The translations under genes were made by a program, and so were the position numbers. The notes beneath the pieces are model-generated. The model did not search any database. It saw nothing but the letters and a program-made list of their open reading frames with translations, and was not told where the DNA came from. Of a stretch of 64,000 bases of DNA, positions 7,861-18,607 are shown one piece after another (positions within the stretch are counted from its first letter, which is position 1; each line of letters opens with the position of its first letter). Source of the stretch: Micromonospora sp. MP36 (GTDB lineage: Bacteria; Actinomycetota; Actinomycetes; Mycobacteriales; Micromonosporaceae); NCBI RefSeq assembly GCF_008119785.1, contig NZ_VSFA01000009.1:84222-148221 (forward strand), read 5' to 3'.

Positions 7861-9012
7861 TCAGGGCGTGCCGGGCGCCGCCGGGGCGGAGTCGGCCGGC
7901 GCGACGCCGTGGGCGCGGAGGAGGCCGGCGACCGCGGCGGGCCAGCCGAACTCCTCGGCCCGGCGGCGGGCGGCCGACCGCCGCGCCGCCGTCGGGCGCT
8001 CCAGCAGCCGGACGACCGCGTCGGCGATCGCCGACGGGGTGCCGTGGGCGGCGAGCCCGCCCGGCCCGATCACCTCGGGCAGCGCGCCGGCCGCGTTGGC
8101 CACCACCGGGGTGCCGCTGGCCAGCGCCTCCAGCCCGGCCAGGCCGAAGGTCTCCACCGGGCCGGGCGCGAGCACCACGTCCGCGGTGGCCAGCAGCGCG
8201 GCGAGCGCGGTCCGGTCGGGCAGGAAACCGGCGAAGTGCACCGGCAGGCCGGCCGCGCGCCGGGCCAGCGCGGGCCGCAGCGGCCCGTCGCCGACCATCA
8301 CCAGCACCGCGGGTACGCCGGCGCGGCGCAGCCGGGCGAGGGCGGCCACCGCCAGCTCGGGGCGCTTTTCCACCGACAGCCGGGCGCAGTGCACCAGCAG
8401 CACCTCGGTGTGGTCGGCGTACCGCTCGCGCAACACGGGGTCGGCGCGGCCCGGGTGGAACGTGGTCAGGTCGACCCCGAGCGGCACCAGGTCCACCGGC
8501 GGGCCGGCGAGCCGGTCGAACTCCTCCGCCGCCCAGCGGGTGGTGCAGACCACCCGGTCGTAGTGGCGCAGGGTCTCCCGGTTGAGCCGGTCGGCGACCC
8601 GCCGGGCCGCGCCGTCCGGCAGCCGCCACTGCCCGAGCAGCCCGGTCAGGCTCTCGTGCGAGACCATCACCGACGGCACGCCGTGCGCGCGGGCCCACCG
8701 GCCGGTCCAGCGCAGGGTGCTGCGGTCGGAGACCTCCAGCCGGTCGGGCGCCAGGTCGGCGAGCACGCCGGCCAGCCGGCGCCGGTCGGCCAGTAGCCGG
8801 TATCCGCCGCTGCCCGGCAGCACCGGTCCCGGCAGCGTGACCACCCGGCCCCACGGCTGGCGGGTGTCGCCGTACCGCTCGCCGGGGATCACCAGCACCG
8901 GTTCGTGGCCGGCGGCCAGGTAGCCCGCGCCGAGGTGCCGAAGGGCGGTACGCAGTCCGCCGGAGCGGCCGGTGACGAAGTTGGCCAGCCGGACGATGCG
9001 TACGCCGGTCAC
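7861..9012 (-). CDS. GT4-family glycosyltransferase
   Basis: A GT-B fold glycosyltransferase of 383 residues. The N-terminal Rossmann domain starts RIVRLANFVTGRSGGLRTAL, and the C-terminal donor-binding domain has SVEKRPELAVAALARL, VMVGDGPLRPAL and the diagnostic E-x7-E segment VETFGLAGLEALASGTPVV. GTG start at 9012 overlaps the stop of the upstream glycosyltransferase by four bases (GTGA), so the two are co-translated. By analogy with actinobacterial paralogues the substrates may be GDP-mannose and a lipid or glycan acceptor, but acceptor specificity cannot be read from the sequence. The pair sits between the Rv1339-like gene and rph, where mycobacteria have neither. Confidence 0.85.
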   Translation of the reverse strand: MTGVRIVRLANFVTGRSGGLRTALRHLGAGYLAAGHEPVLVIPGERYGDTRQPWGRVVTLPGPVLPGSGGYRLLADRRRLAGVLADLAPDRLEVSDRSTLRWTGRWARAHGVPSVMVSHESLTGLLGQWRLPDGAARRVADRLNRETLRHYDRVVCTTRWAAEEFDRLAGPPVDLVPLGVDLTTFHPGRADPVLRERYADHTEVLLVHCARLSVEKRPELAVAALARLRRAGVPAVLVMVGDGPLRPALARRAAGLPVHFAGFLPDRTALAALLATADVVLAPGPVETFGLAGLEALASGTPVVANAAGALPEVIGPGGLAAHGTPSAIADAVVRLLERPTAARRSAARRRAEEFGWPAAVAGLLRAHGVAPADSAPAAPGTP

Positions 9013-10151
9013 CTGGGAGCCCGCAGGCCGGCGAGTGGCGTGCCGGCGACGGCGGCCTGGTAGTGCCCGAGCAGTTCGTCCCCGACGGCGCTCCAGCTGC
9101 GGCGGCTGACCGCCGTTCGCGCGGCGGCGCCGTAGCGGGCGCGGCGGTCGGGATCGGTGGCCAGCTCGGCCACGGCGGCGGCGAGCGCGTCGCCGTCGTC
9201 GGGTGGGACCAGCAGCCCGGTCACGCCGGATTCGACCAGGTCGACCGGGCCGCCGCTGGCCGGCGCCACCACGGGCACCCCGCTAGCGGCGGCCTCCTGC
9301 AGTGTCTGCCCGAACGTCTCGTGCGGACCGGTGTGGACGAAGACGTCGAGGCTGGCGTAGAGGCGGGCCAGCGCCTCCCCGTGCTGCACGCCGAGGAACC
9401 GCACCCCGGGCAGGGCGCGTTCGAGCTGCCGGCGGGCCGGGCCGTCACCGGCCACCACGACCCGTACGCCGGGCAGCCGGGCGGTCGCCGCGAGCAGTTC
9501 CACCCGCTTCTCCGGGGCGAGGCGCCCGACGTAGCCGACGAGGAGTTCGCCGCCGGGTGCCAGGGTCCGGCGTAGCGGGTCGCTGCGCCGGGTCGGGTGG
9601 AACAGTTGGGCGTCCACGCCCCGCCGCCAGAGCCAGATCCGCTGGATCCCGTTGGCGATCAGGTCGGCGGCGGCGCGGGTGGAGGGCGCGAGGTTGCGCT
9701 GGGCGCAGTTGTGGATTTCGCGGAGCCGGCGCCAGGCCGCGGCCTCACCCCAGCCCACCCGGTACGCGCGGGCGTAGGAGGCGACGTCGGTCTGGTAGAC
9801 CGCGACGATGGGCAGGTCGTGCCGGACGGCCAGGGTCGCCCCGGCGGCGCCGAGGACGAACGGGCTGGCGAGGTGGACGACGTCCGGCCGGTGGCCGAGC
9901 AGCGCGGCGGCCAGGCCGGCGGTCGGCACGCCGAGCCGGAAGCCCTGGTAGCGCGGCAGCGGCAGGCTGGGGATCCGTACCACGGGCCAGGGGTGCCGTT
10001 CGGCGGGCCGGTGTCGGCCGCGGGCCGGTGCCGGCGCGATGACCAGCGGCTCGTGTCCCCGTGCCACGAGGTGCTCGGCGGTCCGGACGACGGAGTGCGC
10101 CACGCCGTTCACGTCCGGCGGGAACGACTCGGTCACGATGGCGATCCGCAT
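9009..10151 (-). CDS. GT4 glycosyltransferase, MgtA-like mannosyltransferase
   Basis: A 380-residue GT4 enzyme starting at ATG 10151. Motifs are IVTESFPPDVNGVAHSV (acceptor-side glycine-rich loop), VVHLASPFVLG, VAVYQTDVASYARAY, RGVDAQLFHP, VGYVGRLAPEKRVELL, VVAGDGPARRQL and HETFGQTLQEAAASGVPVV. These match the GDP-mannose-dependent alpha-mannosyltransferase MgtA branch known in Corynebacterium and Mycobacterium, which mannosylates glycolipids; the assignment of donor and acceptor here is by resemblance only. It is the first gene of the two-glycosyltransferase unit and overlaps the next gene by four bases. A much longer frame upstream of 10151 on the same strand is not coding. Confidence 0.85.
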   Translation of the reverse strand: MRIAIVTESFPPDVNGVAHSVVRTAEHLVARGHEPLVIAPAPARGRHRPAERHPWPVVRIPSLPLPRYQGFRLGVPTAGLAAALLGHRPDVVHLASPFVLGAAGATLAVRHDLPIVAVYQTDVASYARAYRVGWGEAAAWRRLREIHNCAQRNLAPSTRAAADLIANGIQRIWLWRRGVDAQLFHPTRRSDPLRRTLAPGGELLVGYVGRLAPEKRVELLAATARLPGVRVVVAGDGPARRQLERALPGVRFLGVQHGEALARLYASLDVFVHTGPHETFGQTLQEAAASGVPVVAPASGGPVDLVESGVTGLLVPPDDGDALAAAVAELATDPDRRARYGAAARTAVSRRSWSAVGDELLGHYQAAVAGTPLAGLRAPR

Positions 10152-10243
10152 GGCCCGAGGGTGCGGGCCGGACGGGTGCGTCAGGCGACCAGCCGCTGAC
10201 GGATCGGCGAACAGTACGGCAACGCGGCGCGCCGCCGTCGTGG

Positions 10244-10990
10244 TCAGACCTCGTAACAGGCGCCGGGGCGCACCACGTCCAGCGGCCCGGCGTACGCCCC
10301 CGACGCCGACTCGACGGTGTGCGCCTCGCTGCCCCAGGCGGCCACCAGGTGGGTGAGCAGCAGCCGGCCCACCCCCGCCTTGGTCGCCGCCTCGCCGGCC
10401 TCCCGGCCGGTCAGGTGCAGGTCCGGCGGGTTTTCCACGCCGTCGAGGTAGCTGGCCTCGCAGAGGAAGAGGTCGGCGCCCTGGGCGAGGCGCAGGAGCG
10501 CGTCGCAGGGCGCGGTGTCCGACGAGTAGCAGAACACCCGGTCGCCGTGCTCCAGCCGCACCCCGTACGTCTCGATCGGGTGGTTCATCCGGTCGACGGT
10601 GACGGTGAACGGGCCGATCGGGAAGGTGCCGGGCTGGAGCCCGTAGAACTGGTACACGTCCTCGACCGTGCTGTCCTCCTGCCCGTAGGCGGTGGCGATC
10701 CGGTCCGGCGCGCCGGAGGGGGCGTAGACCGGCATCGGTGGGTACGGGCCGTCCGGGGCGTACCGGCGGACCACCACGTAGGACACCGCGTCGAGCATGT
10801 GGTCGCAGTGCAGGTGGGTGAGGAGGATGGCGTCGGGGGCGTGCAGCCCGACGTAGCGCTGGAGGGTGGAGAGCGCCCCGGAGCCGAAGTCGATCAGGAG
10901 GCGGAAGCCTTCCGCCTCCACCAGGTAGGCGGAGCAGGGGGACTCGGGGCCGGGGAAGCTGCCCGCACAGCCGAGGACGGTCAGTCGCAT
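10244..10990 (-). CDS. MBL-fold metallo-hydrolase, Rv1339-like
   Basis: A 248-residue metallo-beta-lactamase-fold hydrolase. It has the metal motif THLHCDHM (HxHxDH), a second histidine in RMNHPIETYG, SSDTAPCDAL (bridging Asp) and a final TH motif LLLTHLV. The N-terminus LTVLGCAGSFPGPESPCSAYL is typical of the RNase Z-like/phosphodiesterase branch. Its location between cysM and rph corresponds to Rv1339, reported to act on cyclic AMP, so cyclic-nucleotide phosphodiesterase activity is a reasonable hypothesis. Between it and cysM (10991-11215) nothing else is evident; the murI and rhomboid genes found there in M. tuberculosis are absent. Confidence 0.85.
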   Translation of the reverse strand: MRLTVLGCAGSFPGPESPCSAYLVEAEGFRLLIDFGSGALSTLQRYVGLHAPDAILLTHLHCDHMLDAVSYVVVRRYAPDGPYPPMPVYAPSGAPDRIATAYGQEDSTVEDVYQFYGLQPGTFPIGPFTVTVDRMNHPIETYGVRLEHGDRVFCYSSDTAPCDALLRLAQGADLFLCEASYLDGVENPPDLHLTGREAGEAATKAGVGRLLLTHLVAAWGSEAHTVESASGAYAGPLDVVRPGACYEV

Positions 10991-11215
10991 CCGGTCGCCC
11001 CGATGTCACGCTTCGTAGTCGACACGTCGGCAGTCACCCCGCCGATGATCACAACCGACGCGTACGCCACGCTGCGCAGCCTACGCGTCGGTCCGGGCGG
11101 GCAAGAATGATCCAACGGAAGTTGTCATCAACGTGACACCCGTACACGTCCGGTGACGGCACGGCGCGGTCGAGCCGGCCGGCCGGCGCCGCCGACCGGC
11201 CCGAACCGCGGACCG

Positions 11216-12546
<1,331 letters not shown>

Positions 12547-12616
12547 GATGTCTCGTGCTCCTTGAACGGGTCGTGCCAGGTGACGGGAGAAAGGAAGAGG
12601 TGCCGGTGCTGGAAGG

Positions 12617-13105
12617 TCAGCGGCCGGAACACTCGTAGTCGACCGTCGCCGGGCTCTGCCCGAACATGTAGGACTGGACGGCGTGCGGGTCCACGGCGGC
12701 ATCCACGATCCGGACCGGCTCCTCGGTCACCACGCCGTCGACGATGCGGAAGGAGCGGATCTCCTCCGTGTCGGGCTCGCGGGTCGAGACGAGCAGGTAG
12801 TGCGCTCCCGGCTCACCGGCGAAGGAGATGTCCGTGCGGGACGGGTAGGCCTCCGTCGCGGTGTGCGAGTGGTAGATGACGACCGGCTCCTCGTCGCGGT
12901 CGTCCATCTCCCGCCACACCCGCAACTGCTCCATCGAGTCGAACTCGTAGAAGGTCATGGAGCGGGCGGAGTTCTCCATCGGGATGTGCCGGGTCGGGGT
13001 GTCGCTGCCGGCGGGACCGGCGACCACGCCGCACGCCTCGTCCGGGTGGTCCCGACGCGCGTGGGCCACGATCGCGTCGATGATCGACCGGTCGATGCTC
13101 AGCAC
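12617..13105 (-). CDS. mec: JAMM metalloprotease Mec
   Basis: Mec is the zinc isopeptidase (M67/JAB1 type) that hydrolyses CysO-cysteine to release free cysteine. The 162-residue protein contains Glu23 in HPDEACG and the full JAMM signature YHSHTATEAYPSRTD with His79, His81, Ser89 and Asp92. The segment MTFYEFDSMEQ is typical of the actinobacterial Mec branch. It starts with GTG at 13105 and precedes cysO by 70 bases on the same strand. Given the unusual tail on CysO in this genome, Mec may also carry out the maturation cut; that is inference. Confidence 0.93.
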   Translation of the reverse strand: MLSIDRSIIDAIVAHARRDHPDEACGVVAGPAGSDTPTRHIPMENSARSMTFYEFDSMEQLRVWREMDDRDEEPVVIYHSHTATEAYPSRTDISFAGEPGAHYLLVSTREPDTEEIRSFRIVDGVVTEEPVRIVDAAVDPHAVQSYMFGQSPATVDYECSGR

Positions 13106-13160
13106 GCCGACCAGCCTAGCGCCTGGCCGTGCGGGGCGGCGAGGTGGTGGCCGTCACGAA

Positions 13161-13664
13161 TCAGTCGATCAGGGCGTTGAGCAGGGATTCCTGCAGATAC
13201 CCCAGGTACGCGTAGACCGACAGTTGGAACACCCGGGAGGAGGTCGGGTCCTCGGCGACCGCGTCGTCGAGCTCCTCCCCGAGGTCGGTGCCGTCCTTGA
13301 TCTCCAGCCGGACCCCCATCGCCAGCCGGGCGTCGTTGAGCGCCCGCAGCCACGCCTCGGCCGCCTCCGCGTCGAGGCGTACCTCGCCGCCGACCTCGCC
13401 GTCGGGCAGCGCGGCGAGGATCGCGCCGGCCTGGTCGATCTTGGCGGTCTTGAGGTCGCCCTCCGTGTAGCGGCGGAACTCCGCGGTGCCCGCCGCGTCC
13501 TCCGGGTAGACCGCGGGGAAGAGCCGGCCGACCACCGGGTCGCCGTGGTCGAAGCCGTCGGTGAGCAGGCCGACCACCTCCGAGGCGACCTTGCGCAGCA
13601 CCCGGGCCTCGTCCACCGCGAAGGTGGCCACGTAGCGGTCGCCCTGGCGACGGAACATGCTCAC
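13161..13664 (-). CDS. DUF2017 family protein
   Basis: A conserved actinobacterial protein of unknown function; its M. tuberculosis counterpart (Rv1332) also sits between clpS and mec. The sequence MFRRQGDRYVATFAVDEARVL opens a helical domain containing LLTDG, VGRLFPAVYPED and DAEAAEAWLRALNDARLAMG. I chose GTG 13664 because GGAGG lies seven bases upstream; the ATG at 13658, two codons later, is the alternative. It follows clpS on the same strand with 67 bases between. A partner role with the Clp system is suggested only by the conserved order. Confidence 0.85.
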   Translation of the reverse strand: MSMFRRQGDRYVATFAVDEARVLRKVASEVVGLLTDGFDHGDPVVGRLFPAVYPEDAAGTAEFRRYTEGDLKTAKIDQAGAILAALPDGEVGGEVRLDAEAAEAWLRALNDARLAMGVRLEIKDGTDLGEELDDAVAEDPTSSRVFQLSVYAYLGYLQESLLNALID

Positions 13665-13731
13665 GCCACCGCCTCCCCGCGGCCGGCGCCGGCGTACGGC
13701 GTCGTCGCGTTGCGCCTGATGGTTCGCTCGC

Positions 13732-14031
13732 TCACGACCGGTCCACCGTCGCCCAGAGGCCGTACGCGTGCAGCTGCGACGCGTCATGCTCCATCCGCTC
13801 CCGGGCGCCGCTGGAGACGACCGCCTTGCCCTTGTGGTGCACGTCCAGCATGAGCTGCTCGGCCTTCTCCCGGCTGTATCCGAAGAGCTTCTGGAACACC
13901 CAGGTCACGTACGTCATGAGGTTGACCGGATCGTCCCAGACGATGGTCACCCAGGGCCGGTCGGAAGCCGGCACCTCGTCAGTGTCCGGCGTCTCGACCG
14001 GCGCAACCTGTGGAGCCGCCATGCCCCCCAT
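13732..14031 (-). CDS. clpS: ATP-dependent Clp protease adaptor ClpS
   Basis: ClpS binds destabilising N-terminal residues and hands substrates to the ClpC/ClpA unfoldase. The 99-residue product has a disordered N-terminal arm and then the conserved core: [20 protein letters not shown] (substrate pocket Asp and Met residues), [19 protein letters not shown] and [10 protein letters not shown]. Start at ATG 14031; a second ATG at 14022 gives a product three residues shorter and cannot be excluded. The gene order clpS, DUF2017, mec, cysO, cysM matches mycobacteria. Confidence 0.93.
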   Translation of the reverse strand: MGGMAAPQVAPVETPDTDEVPASDRPWVTIVWDDPVNLMTYVTWVFQKLFGYSREKAEQLMLDVHHKGKAVVSSGARERMEHDASQLHAYGLWATVDRS

Positions 14032-14137
14032 CGTGCCACCGGATCCGGGGAACCGATGAACCGGAACGCCACCCCGGTCCGGATCACCCGCCCGGGCCGC
14101 GTACGGCGACCAGGTCGACCGGTCGGCGACCCCGACC

Positions 14138-15712
14138 TCAGGCGAGCAGGATGCCGTGGTCGACAGCATCGGTGAGCACCGCGCCCAGCGAGAGCCGGAT
14201 CACCTCGAAGCGACGGGACACCTCGCGGGACAGGTCCAACTCGACCTCGCGCAGCGCCCGCTGCGCCCAGGAGCGGGCGCCGTTCGGGTCGTCGTTGACG
14301 GGGGCGCGCCAATGCTGCCAGCAGCCACCGGAGAGCGCCACCCCGACGGGTGGCAGCACCTCGTCGCGCTGCGCGCCGGGGAACCCGGCCAGGGCGTCCA
14401 TGGCCCCGGTGCCGCTGAGGCCGGCCACCCCGGCCGTGCTGGTCACCAGCAACACCCGGTCCAGGTCCCCACTGGCCGGCTGGTCGGCGAGACCCCACCG
14501 GACGGCGTGGGTGATCCGGCGCCGGACCCCCTCGGCCAGCGGCGCGCCGAACACCCGGGCCGCCAGGTCGTCGACGATGCCCCGGACCGCCTCGTCGCAC
14601 TGGGCGGTGGCGAGCAGCGACAGCGCCTCCATCTCCCGGTCGAGCAGCTGCGGCAGGCCCGCGCAGCCGACCCCGAAGACGACCTCCTGGACCACCCGGA
14701 GGTGGATGTTGGCCAGTTCCAGGGCGAGGTGCTGACGGATCCGCTGGGCGCAGGAGCGGGCCTGGCGGTCGAGGCATTCGGTGAGGTCGCCCGGGTCGAG
14801 CCCGGGCAAGACGGCCACCCGCTGGTGCGCGCCGGGCGGCTCGGGCGGGTCGGCGCTGGCCCGTCGTAGTCCCTCGTCGGCCGCCCAGCTCACCAGGGCG
14901 CGGCGCAGGTCCGAGTGGTCCTCCTGCCGCGCCGGGTACCAGCGGGCCGGGGCGAGGCCGGGCACCGCGGACAGCAGGGCGGCCCGGTGCGCCGCCAGGG
15001 TGACCTCCACCGGGTCGACCCGGTGGCCGGCGGAACGCGGCGCGGGCGGCCCGGTGCGGCCGGCCGGCGGGACGAAGGCCCACGGGTCCTCCGGCATCGT
15101 CGGGCCGTCCGCCGGGGCCGCCCAGCCGGCCGCCCCGGGGGTGACCGCGAAGAACACCTCGACCCGGGCCCGGGCCACCTCGGTGAGCAGGTGCAGTTCG
15201 GCGGCGGTGAACGCCTGGTCGGCGGAGATCACGAAGAGCAGGGCGCCGGCCCGGCCGACCGCGTCGAGCAGCACCCGGTCACCGGCGACGCCGAGGGAGC
15301 CGGTGTCCGGCGTGTCGAGCACCGCGAAATGGCGCAGCAGCGGGTCGGGCAGGCTGAGCTCCACCCGGCGCGGCGGCCGGGCCAGCGCCGGGCCGGCCGC
15401 AAGCGGATCCGCGCCATACGAGTGCGGCTGGCGGTAGCCCGGCACGTACGCGGCGCGGGTCGGCACCTTGGCGTGGTTGACGAGCAGGTAGCTGCCGGCG
15501 GGCACGGCCAGCATGCCGGGCGCCTGCCCGAGCAGGCCGGCGAGCAGCTCACGCCGCCCGGCGCCGGCCGGACCCGCGACGACGACGGCCAGCGGCTCCT
15601 CCGGGCCGGGCTCGGTCACCCCGAGGCGGGTGGGCAGCGGGGCGCAGCGGGGTGGCTCGGCCGGCGCACCCGGATCGGGCACGTCGATCGAGGGCAGCGG
15701 GCGCTGCTTCAT
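14138..15712 (-). CDS. Dynamin-like GTPase homologue with degenerate P-loop
   Basis: A 524-residue protein with a P-loop NTPase fold near the N-terminus. [20 protein letters not shown] stands where Walker A should be, but Arg-Arg-Glu replaces the Lys-Ser/Thr, and the switch-like [10 protein letters not shown] keeps a DTPD motif. The rest is largely helical ([33 protein letters not shown]), as in dynamin-type proteins. Loss of the catalytic Lys suggests weak or absent GTP hydrolysis. Start at ATG 15712 is set by GGAGG seven bases upstream. The gene precedes clpS on the same strand (107 bases apart) but no partner is evident. Function unknown. Confidence 0.65.
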   Translation of the reverse strand: MKQRPLPSIDVPDPGAPAEPPRCAPLPTRLGVTEPGPEEPLAVVVAGPAGAGRRELLAGLLGQAPGMLAVPAGSYLLVNHAKVPTRAAYVPGYRQPHSYGADPLAAGPALARPPRRVELSLPDPLLRHFAVLDTPDTGSLGVAGDRVLLDAVGRAGALLFVISADQAFTAAELHLLTEVARARVEVFFAVTPGAAGWAAPADGPTMPEDPWAFVPPAGRTGPPAPRSAGHRVDPVEVTLAAHRAALLSAVPGLAPARWYPARQEDHSDLRRALVSWAADEGLRRASADPPEPPGAHQRVAVLPGLDPGDLTECLDRQARSCAQRIRQHLALELANIHLRVVQEVVFGVGCAGLPQLLDREMEALSLLATAQCDEAVRGIVDDLAARVFGAPLAEGVRRRITHAVRWGLADQPASGDLDRVLLVTSTAGVAGLSGTGAMDALAGFPGAQRDEVLPPVGVALSGGCWQHWRAPVNDDPNGARSWAQRALREVELDLSREVSRRFEVIRLSLGAVLTDAVDHGILLA

Positions 15713-15899
15713 CAGGTGGCCTCCCAACCAGGCGGCCGGCTGTGGTCCGGTCGCGTGGGAAATCCGGGGGGTGACTCTCGGTGCCGGAAGCCTACTTCTG
15801 TCGCAAGTCCGACAGCGAACACTCCCGATACTCAGGGCTAATCGGCCGGTTACTCAACTTCCCTCCGTGACGCTGCGGGTGCGCGGGGATTAGCGTCGA

Positions 15900-15905
15900 T
15901 ATGCT
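15900..15905 (+). promoter_or_regulatory. Candidate -10 box TATGCT, leaderless start for the LAL gene
   Basis: TATGCT ends exactly six bases before the ATG at 15912, and there is no Shine-Dalgarno, which is the geometry of leaderless actinobacterial mRNAs. No convincing -35 box is visible. Confidence 0.45.
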
Positions 15906-15911
15906 GCTCGG

Positions 15912-18590
15912 ATGAGTCGGTGGGACTTCGTCGGCCGGACGGATGAGCTCAACCGTCTGTTGTCCACGGTGGGCGGCCCCGAGGGGCGCGGGTTGTTCTT
16001 CAGCGGCAGCGCCGGGGTCGGCAAAAGCCGTCTGCTGCGCGAAGGGGTGGCCGCCCTCCCCACCGACCGGTACGCGGTCTGGTCCGTCTCGGCCAGCGCC
16101 ACCACGGCCGCGCTGCCCTTCGGTGGGCTGGTGCAGGTCCTCCCGGCCGAGCAGCCACAGGGGCTCTCCCCCGCCGGCATCCTCCGCTGGGCCGTGGACA
16201 TGCTCCAGCAGCAGGCCGCCGGCCGGCCCATCGTGCTCGCGATCGACGACGCGCACCTACTCGACCCGCCCTCGGCCGCGCTGGTCCACCTGCTCGCCCG
16301 GGTCGAGAACGCGACCGTGATCGGCACCCTGCGCAACGGCGAGCAGATCCCGCTGCCGATCCGCGCCCTGTGGACCGACGACCTGGTCGACCTGGTCGAG
16401 CTGGGTCCACTCGGCCCTACCGAGACCACCGGCCTGCTCGCCGCGATCCTGGACGGCCCGGTCGACGCCAAGACGTCCGAGCGGTTGTTCCAGCTCTCCG
16501 CCGGCAACCCGCTGCTGCTGCGCGAGCTGGTGCTGGCCGCCTCCGGGGGCGGCGAGCTGCGCCGGACGTACGGGATCTGGAAGTGGACCGGCCGGCTGGA
16601 GCTGGCCCCCAACCTCACCGACCTGATCGACATCCGGATCGGCCAGCTCACCCCCGGCGTACGGTCGGTGGTCGAGCTGGTCGCGTTCGGCGAGCCGCTC
16701 GGCCTGCAACTGCTCGAGAAGGCGGTCGACCCGACCGACGTGGAGGTCGCCGAGGAGCGTGGCCTGATCACCTTGGTCCACGACGACCGCCGGTTGAACG
16801 TCCGGCTCGCCCACCCCCTGTACGGCGAGGTGATGCGGCGGCAGTGCCCGGTCAGCCGGACCCGCCGGCTCCAGGCCACCCTGGCCGGGCTGCTCGAGCA
16901 GGTCGGCAAGCGCCGCCGAGACGACCTGCTCCGGGTGGCGGTGTGGCGGCTCGACTCGGGCACCGCGCAGGACCCGGCGCTGCTGCTCGACGCGGCCGCC
17001 CAGGCCTTCGGCCGGTACGACGTGCCGCTGGCGACCCGGCTGGCCCGGGCCGCGCTGGACGCCGACGGCGGTTTCGACGCCGCCGAACTGCTCGCCACCA
17101 TCCTCATGTTCGGCGACCGGCCGGACGAGGCCATCCAGGTGCTCGACTCCGTCGCCGGGGAGATCGGCTCCGACCGGCGCCGCAGCCGCTGGCTGACGGT
17201 CCGTGGCATGGTCAGCTACTGGGGGCTCAGCCGCGAGTCCACGGTGGAGGAGATCGCCGCACGCGGCGACGAGCTGACCGACTCGGCCGACCAGACCCGG
17301 GTCCGCGCCTTCGAGGCGATCATGCGGCTGCACCGGCTGGACACCGACCGGGCGCTGCGGCTCGCCCAGGCCGTGCTGGACCGCCCGGCCGCCCCCATCG
17401 CGGCCCGGGAGCTGGCCCGTTGCACGATCGCTCACCTGCACGCCGCGCAGGGGCAGTACCTGCGCAGCGCCGCCGCCATCGCCCGGGTCCAGACGGAGGC
17501 GGCGCGCTGGCGGGGCGACATGCCCTACCTCCAGCTCGCCATGGAGCTGGCCCGGGGCACCCGGCTGGCGCTCTCCGGCGACCTGGCCGGCATCGACGCG
17601 ATCGTGGCCGACGAGTTCGCCGACCAGGCCGGCGCGGGCGACTTCCGGCTCGGCACCGGCTACCTGGCCATCCTCCAAGCGTACGCGGCGAGGCTGCGCG
17701 GGCGTGGCGACGAGGCGCTCAAGACCAGCCTCGGCGCCTGCGCGGTGCTCGCCACCAGCCGGGTGTACGCCGGGCTGGCACACGCCGAACGCGCCCAGGC
17801 GGCGGCGCTGCGCGGCGACGCGACGCACGCGGCCGAGGCGATGGCCGAGGCGGACCGGACCCACGCCCCGGGCATGGCGATGCTGTACCCGTGGCTGGAG
17901 CAGGCCCGGGCCGCGGTCTACGCCGCCACCGGTGACCTGCCGACGGCCGGCAAGCACCTGTGCGCGCTGGCCGACCGGCTCCGCGAGGACAACCTCGCCG
18001 GCCACGAGCTGCTGGTCCTGCTCGACCTGGTCCGGCTGGACCAGGCCGCCGCCCTGGTCGGGCCGATGTGCACCGACGGCGGCCGGCGCACGGTGGCCCA
18101 GCGCCTGGCCGAGCTCTCCGAGCGGATCGACGGGGTGCTACCGCCGCTGGTCGCCCGGTACGCCCGCGCCGCGGTCGAGGGCTCCCCCACCGAACTGCTG
18201 GCCGTCGCGGACGGCTTCGCCGCCCGGGACCTGATCGTGTACGCCGCCGAGGCGGCCGCGATGGCCCTGCACCGGCTCGGCCGCAGCCGGACCGGCGCGG
18301 CCGCCCCAGCCCGGGAGCGGCTCGCCGGCCTGCTCCGCCGCTGCGACGAGATCTCCACCCCCGCCCTGCGGCGGCTGCGCCCCGCGCTCACCGACCGCGA
18401 GTGGGAGGTCGCGCGGCTCGCGGCCGAGGGGGTCACCAGCCGGGCCATCGCCGAACAGCTCTACCTGTCCACCCGCACGGTGGAGAACCACCTCCAGCGG
18501 GTCTACAGCAAGCTCGGGGTGACCGGCCGGGCCGAGCTGCGGGCCGCACTGCGGTCGATGCCGGGGCACGACGGCGGGGATCCGACCTGA
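15912..18590 (+). CDS. LAL-type (large ATP-binding LuxR) transcriptional regulator
   Basis: An 892-residue STAND-type regulator. The N-terminus FVGRTDELNRLL leads to Walker A GSAGVGKSRLLRE (about residues 32-44) and Walker B IVLAIDDAHLL; the middle is a long helical repeat region of TPR character; the C-terminal 65 residues are a LuxR helix-turn-helix (LTDREWEVARLAAEGVTSRA, then STRTVENHLQRVYSKLGV). LAL proteins activate transcription after ligand and ATP binding, for example in sugar or secondary metabolism. The gene is directly upstream of pncB (17 bases) but pncB has its own -10 box. The signal and targets cannot be inferred. Confidence 0.9.
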   Translation: MSRWDFVGRTDELNRLLSTVGGPEGRGLFFSGSAGVGKSRLLREGVAALPTDRYAVWSVSASATTAALPFGGLVQVLPAEQPQGLSPAGILRWAVDMLQQQAAGRPIVLAIDDAHLLDPPSAALVHLLARVENATVIGTLRNGEQIPLPIRALWTDDLVDLVELGPLGPTETTGLLAAILDGPVDAKTSERLFQLSAGNPLLLRELVLAASGGGELRRTYGIWKWTGRLELAPNLTDLIDIRIGQLTPGVRSVVELVAFGEPLGLQLLEKAVDPTDVEVAEERGLITLVHDDRRLNVRLAHPLYGEVMRRQCPVSRTRRLQATLAGLLEQVGKRRRDDLLRVAVWRLDSGTAQDPALLLDAAAQAFGRYDVPLATRLARAALDADGGFDAAELLATILMFGDRPDEAIQVLDSVAGEIGSDRRRSRWLTVRGMVSYWGLSRESTVEEIAARGDELTDSADQTRVRAFEAIMRLHRLDTDRALRLAQAVLDRPAAPIAARELARCTIAHLHAAQGQYLRSAAAIARVQTEAARWRGDMPYLQLAMELARGTRLALSGDLAGIDAIVADEFADQAGAGDFRLGTGYLAILQAYAARLRGRGDEALKTSLGACAVLATSRVYAGLAHAERAQAAALRGDATHAAEAMAEADRTHAPGMAMLYPWLEQARAAVYAATGDLPTAGKHLCALADRLREDNLAGHELLVLLDLVRLDQAAALVGPMCTDGGRRTVAQRLAELSERIDGVLPPLVARYARAAVEGSPTELLAVADGFAARDLIVYAAEAAAMALHRLGRSRTGAAAPARERLAGLLRRCDEISTPALRRLRPALTDREWEVARLAAEGVTSRAIAEQLYLSTRTVENHLQRVYSKLGVTGRAELRAALRSMPGHDGGDPT

Positions 18591-18595
18591 ACTCT

Positions 18596-18601
18596 TAGGG
18601 T
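18596..18601 (+). promoter_or_regulatory. Candidate -10 box TAGGGT, leaderless start for pncB
   Basis: TAGGGT ends exactly six bases before the pncB GTG at 18608. It would allow pncB-pncA transcription independent of the upstream LAL gene. Confidence 0.45.
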
Positions 18602-18607
18602 GGAGCG

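Noticed and set aside
5872..8796. Open frame of 974 codons on the plus strand across rdgB, rph and a glycosyltransferase
   Set aside because: It is antisense to three well-supported minus-strand genes and its translation is repetitive and motif-free.
7861..10151. Biosynthetic gene cluster around the two glycosyltransferases
   Set aside because: Neighbours are all housekeeping genes; no synthase, tailoring or resistance genes accompany them.
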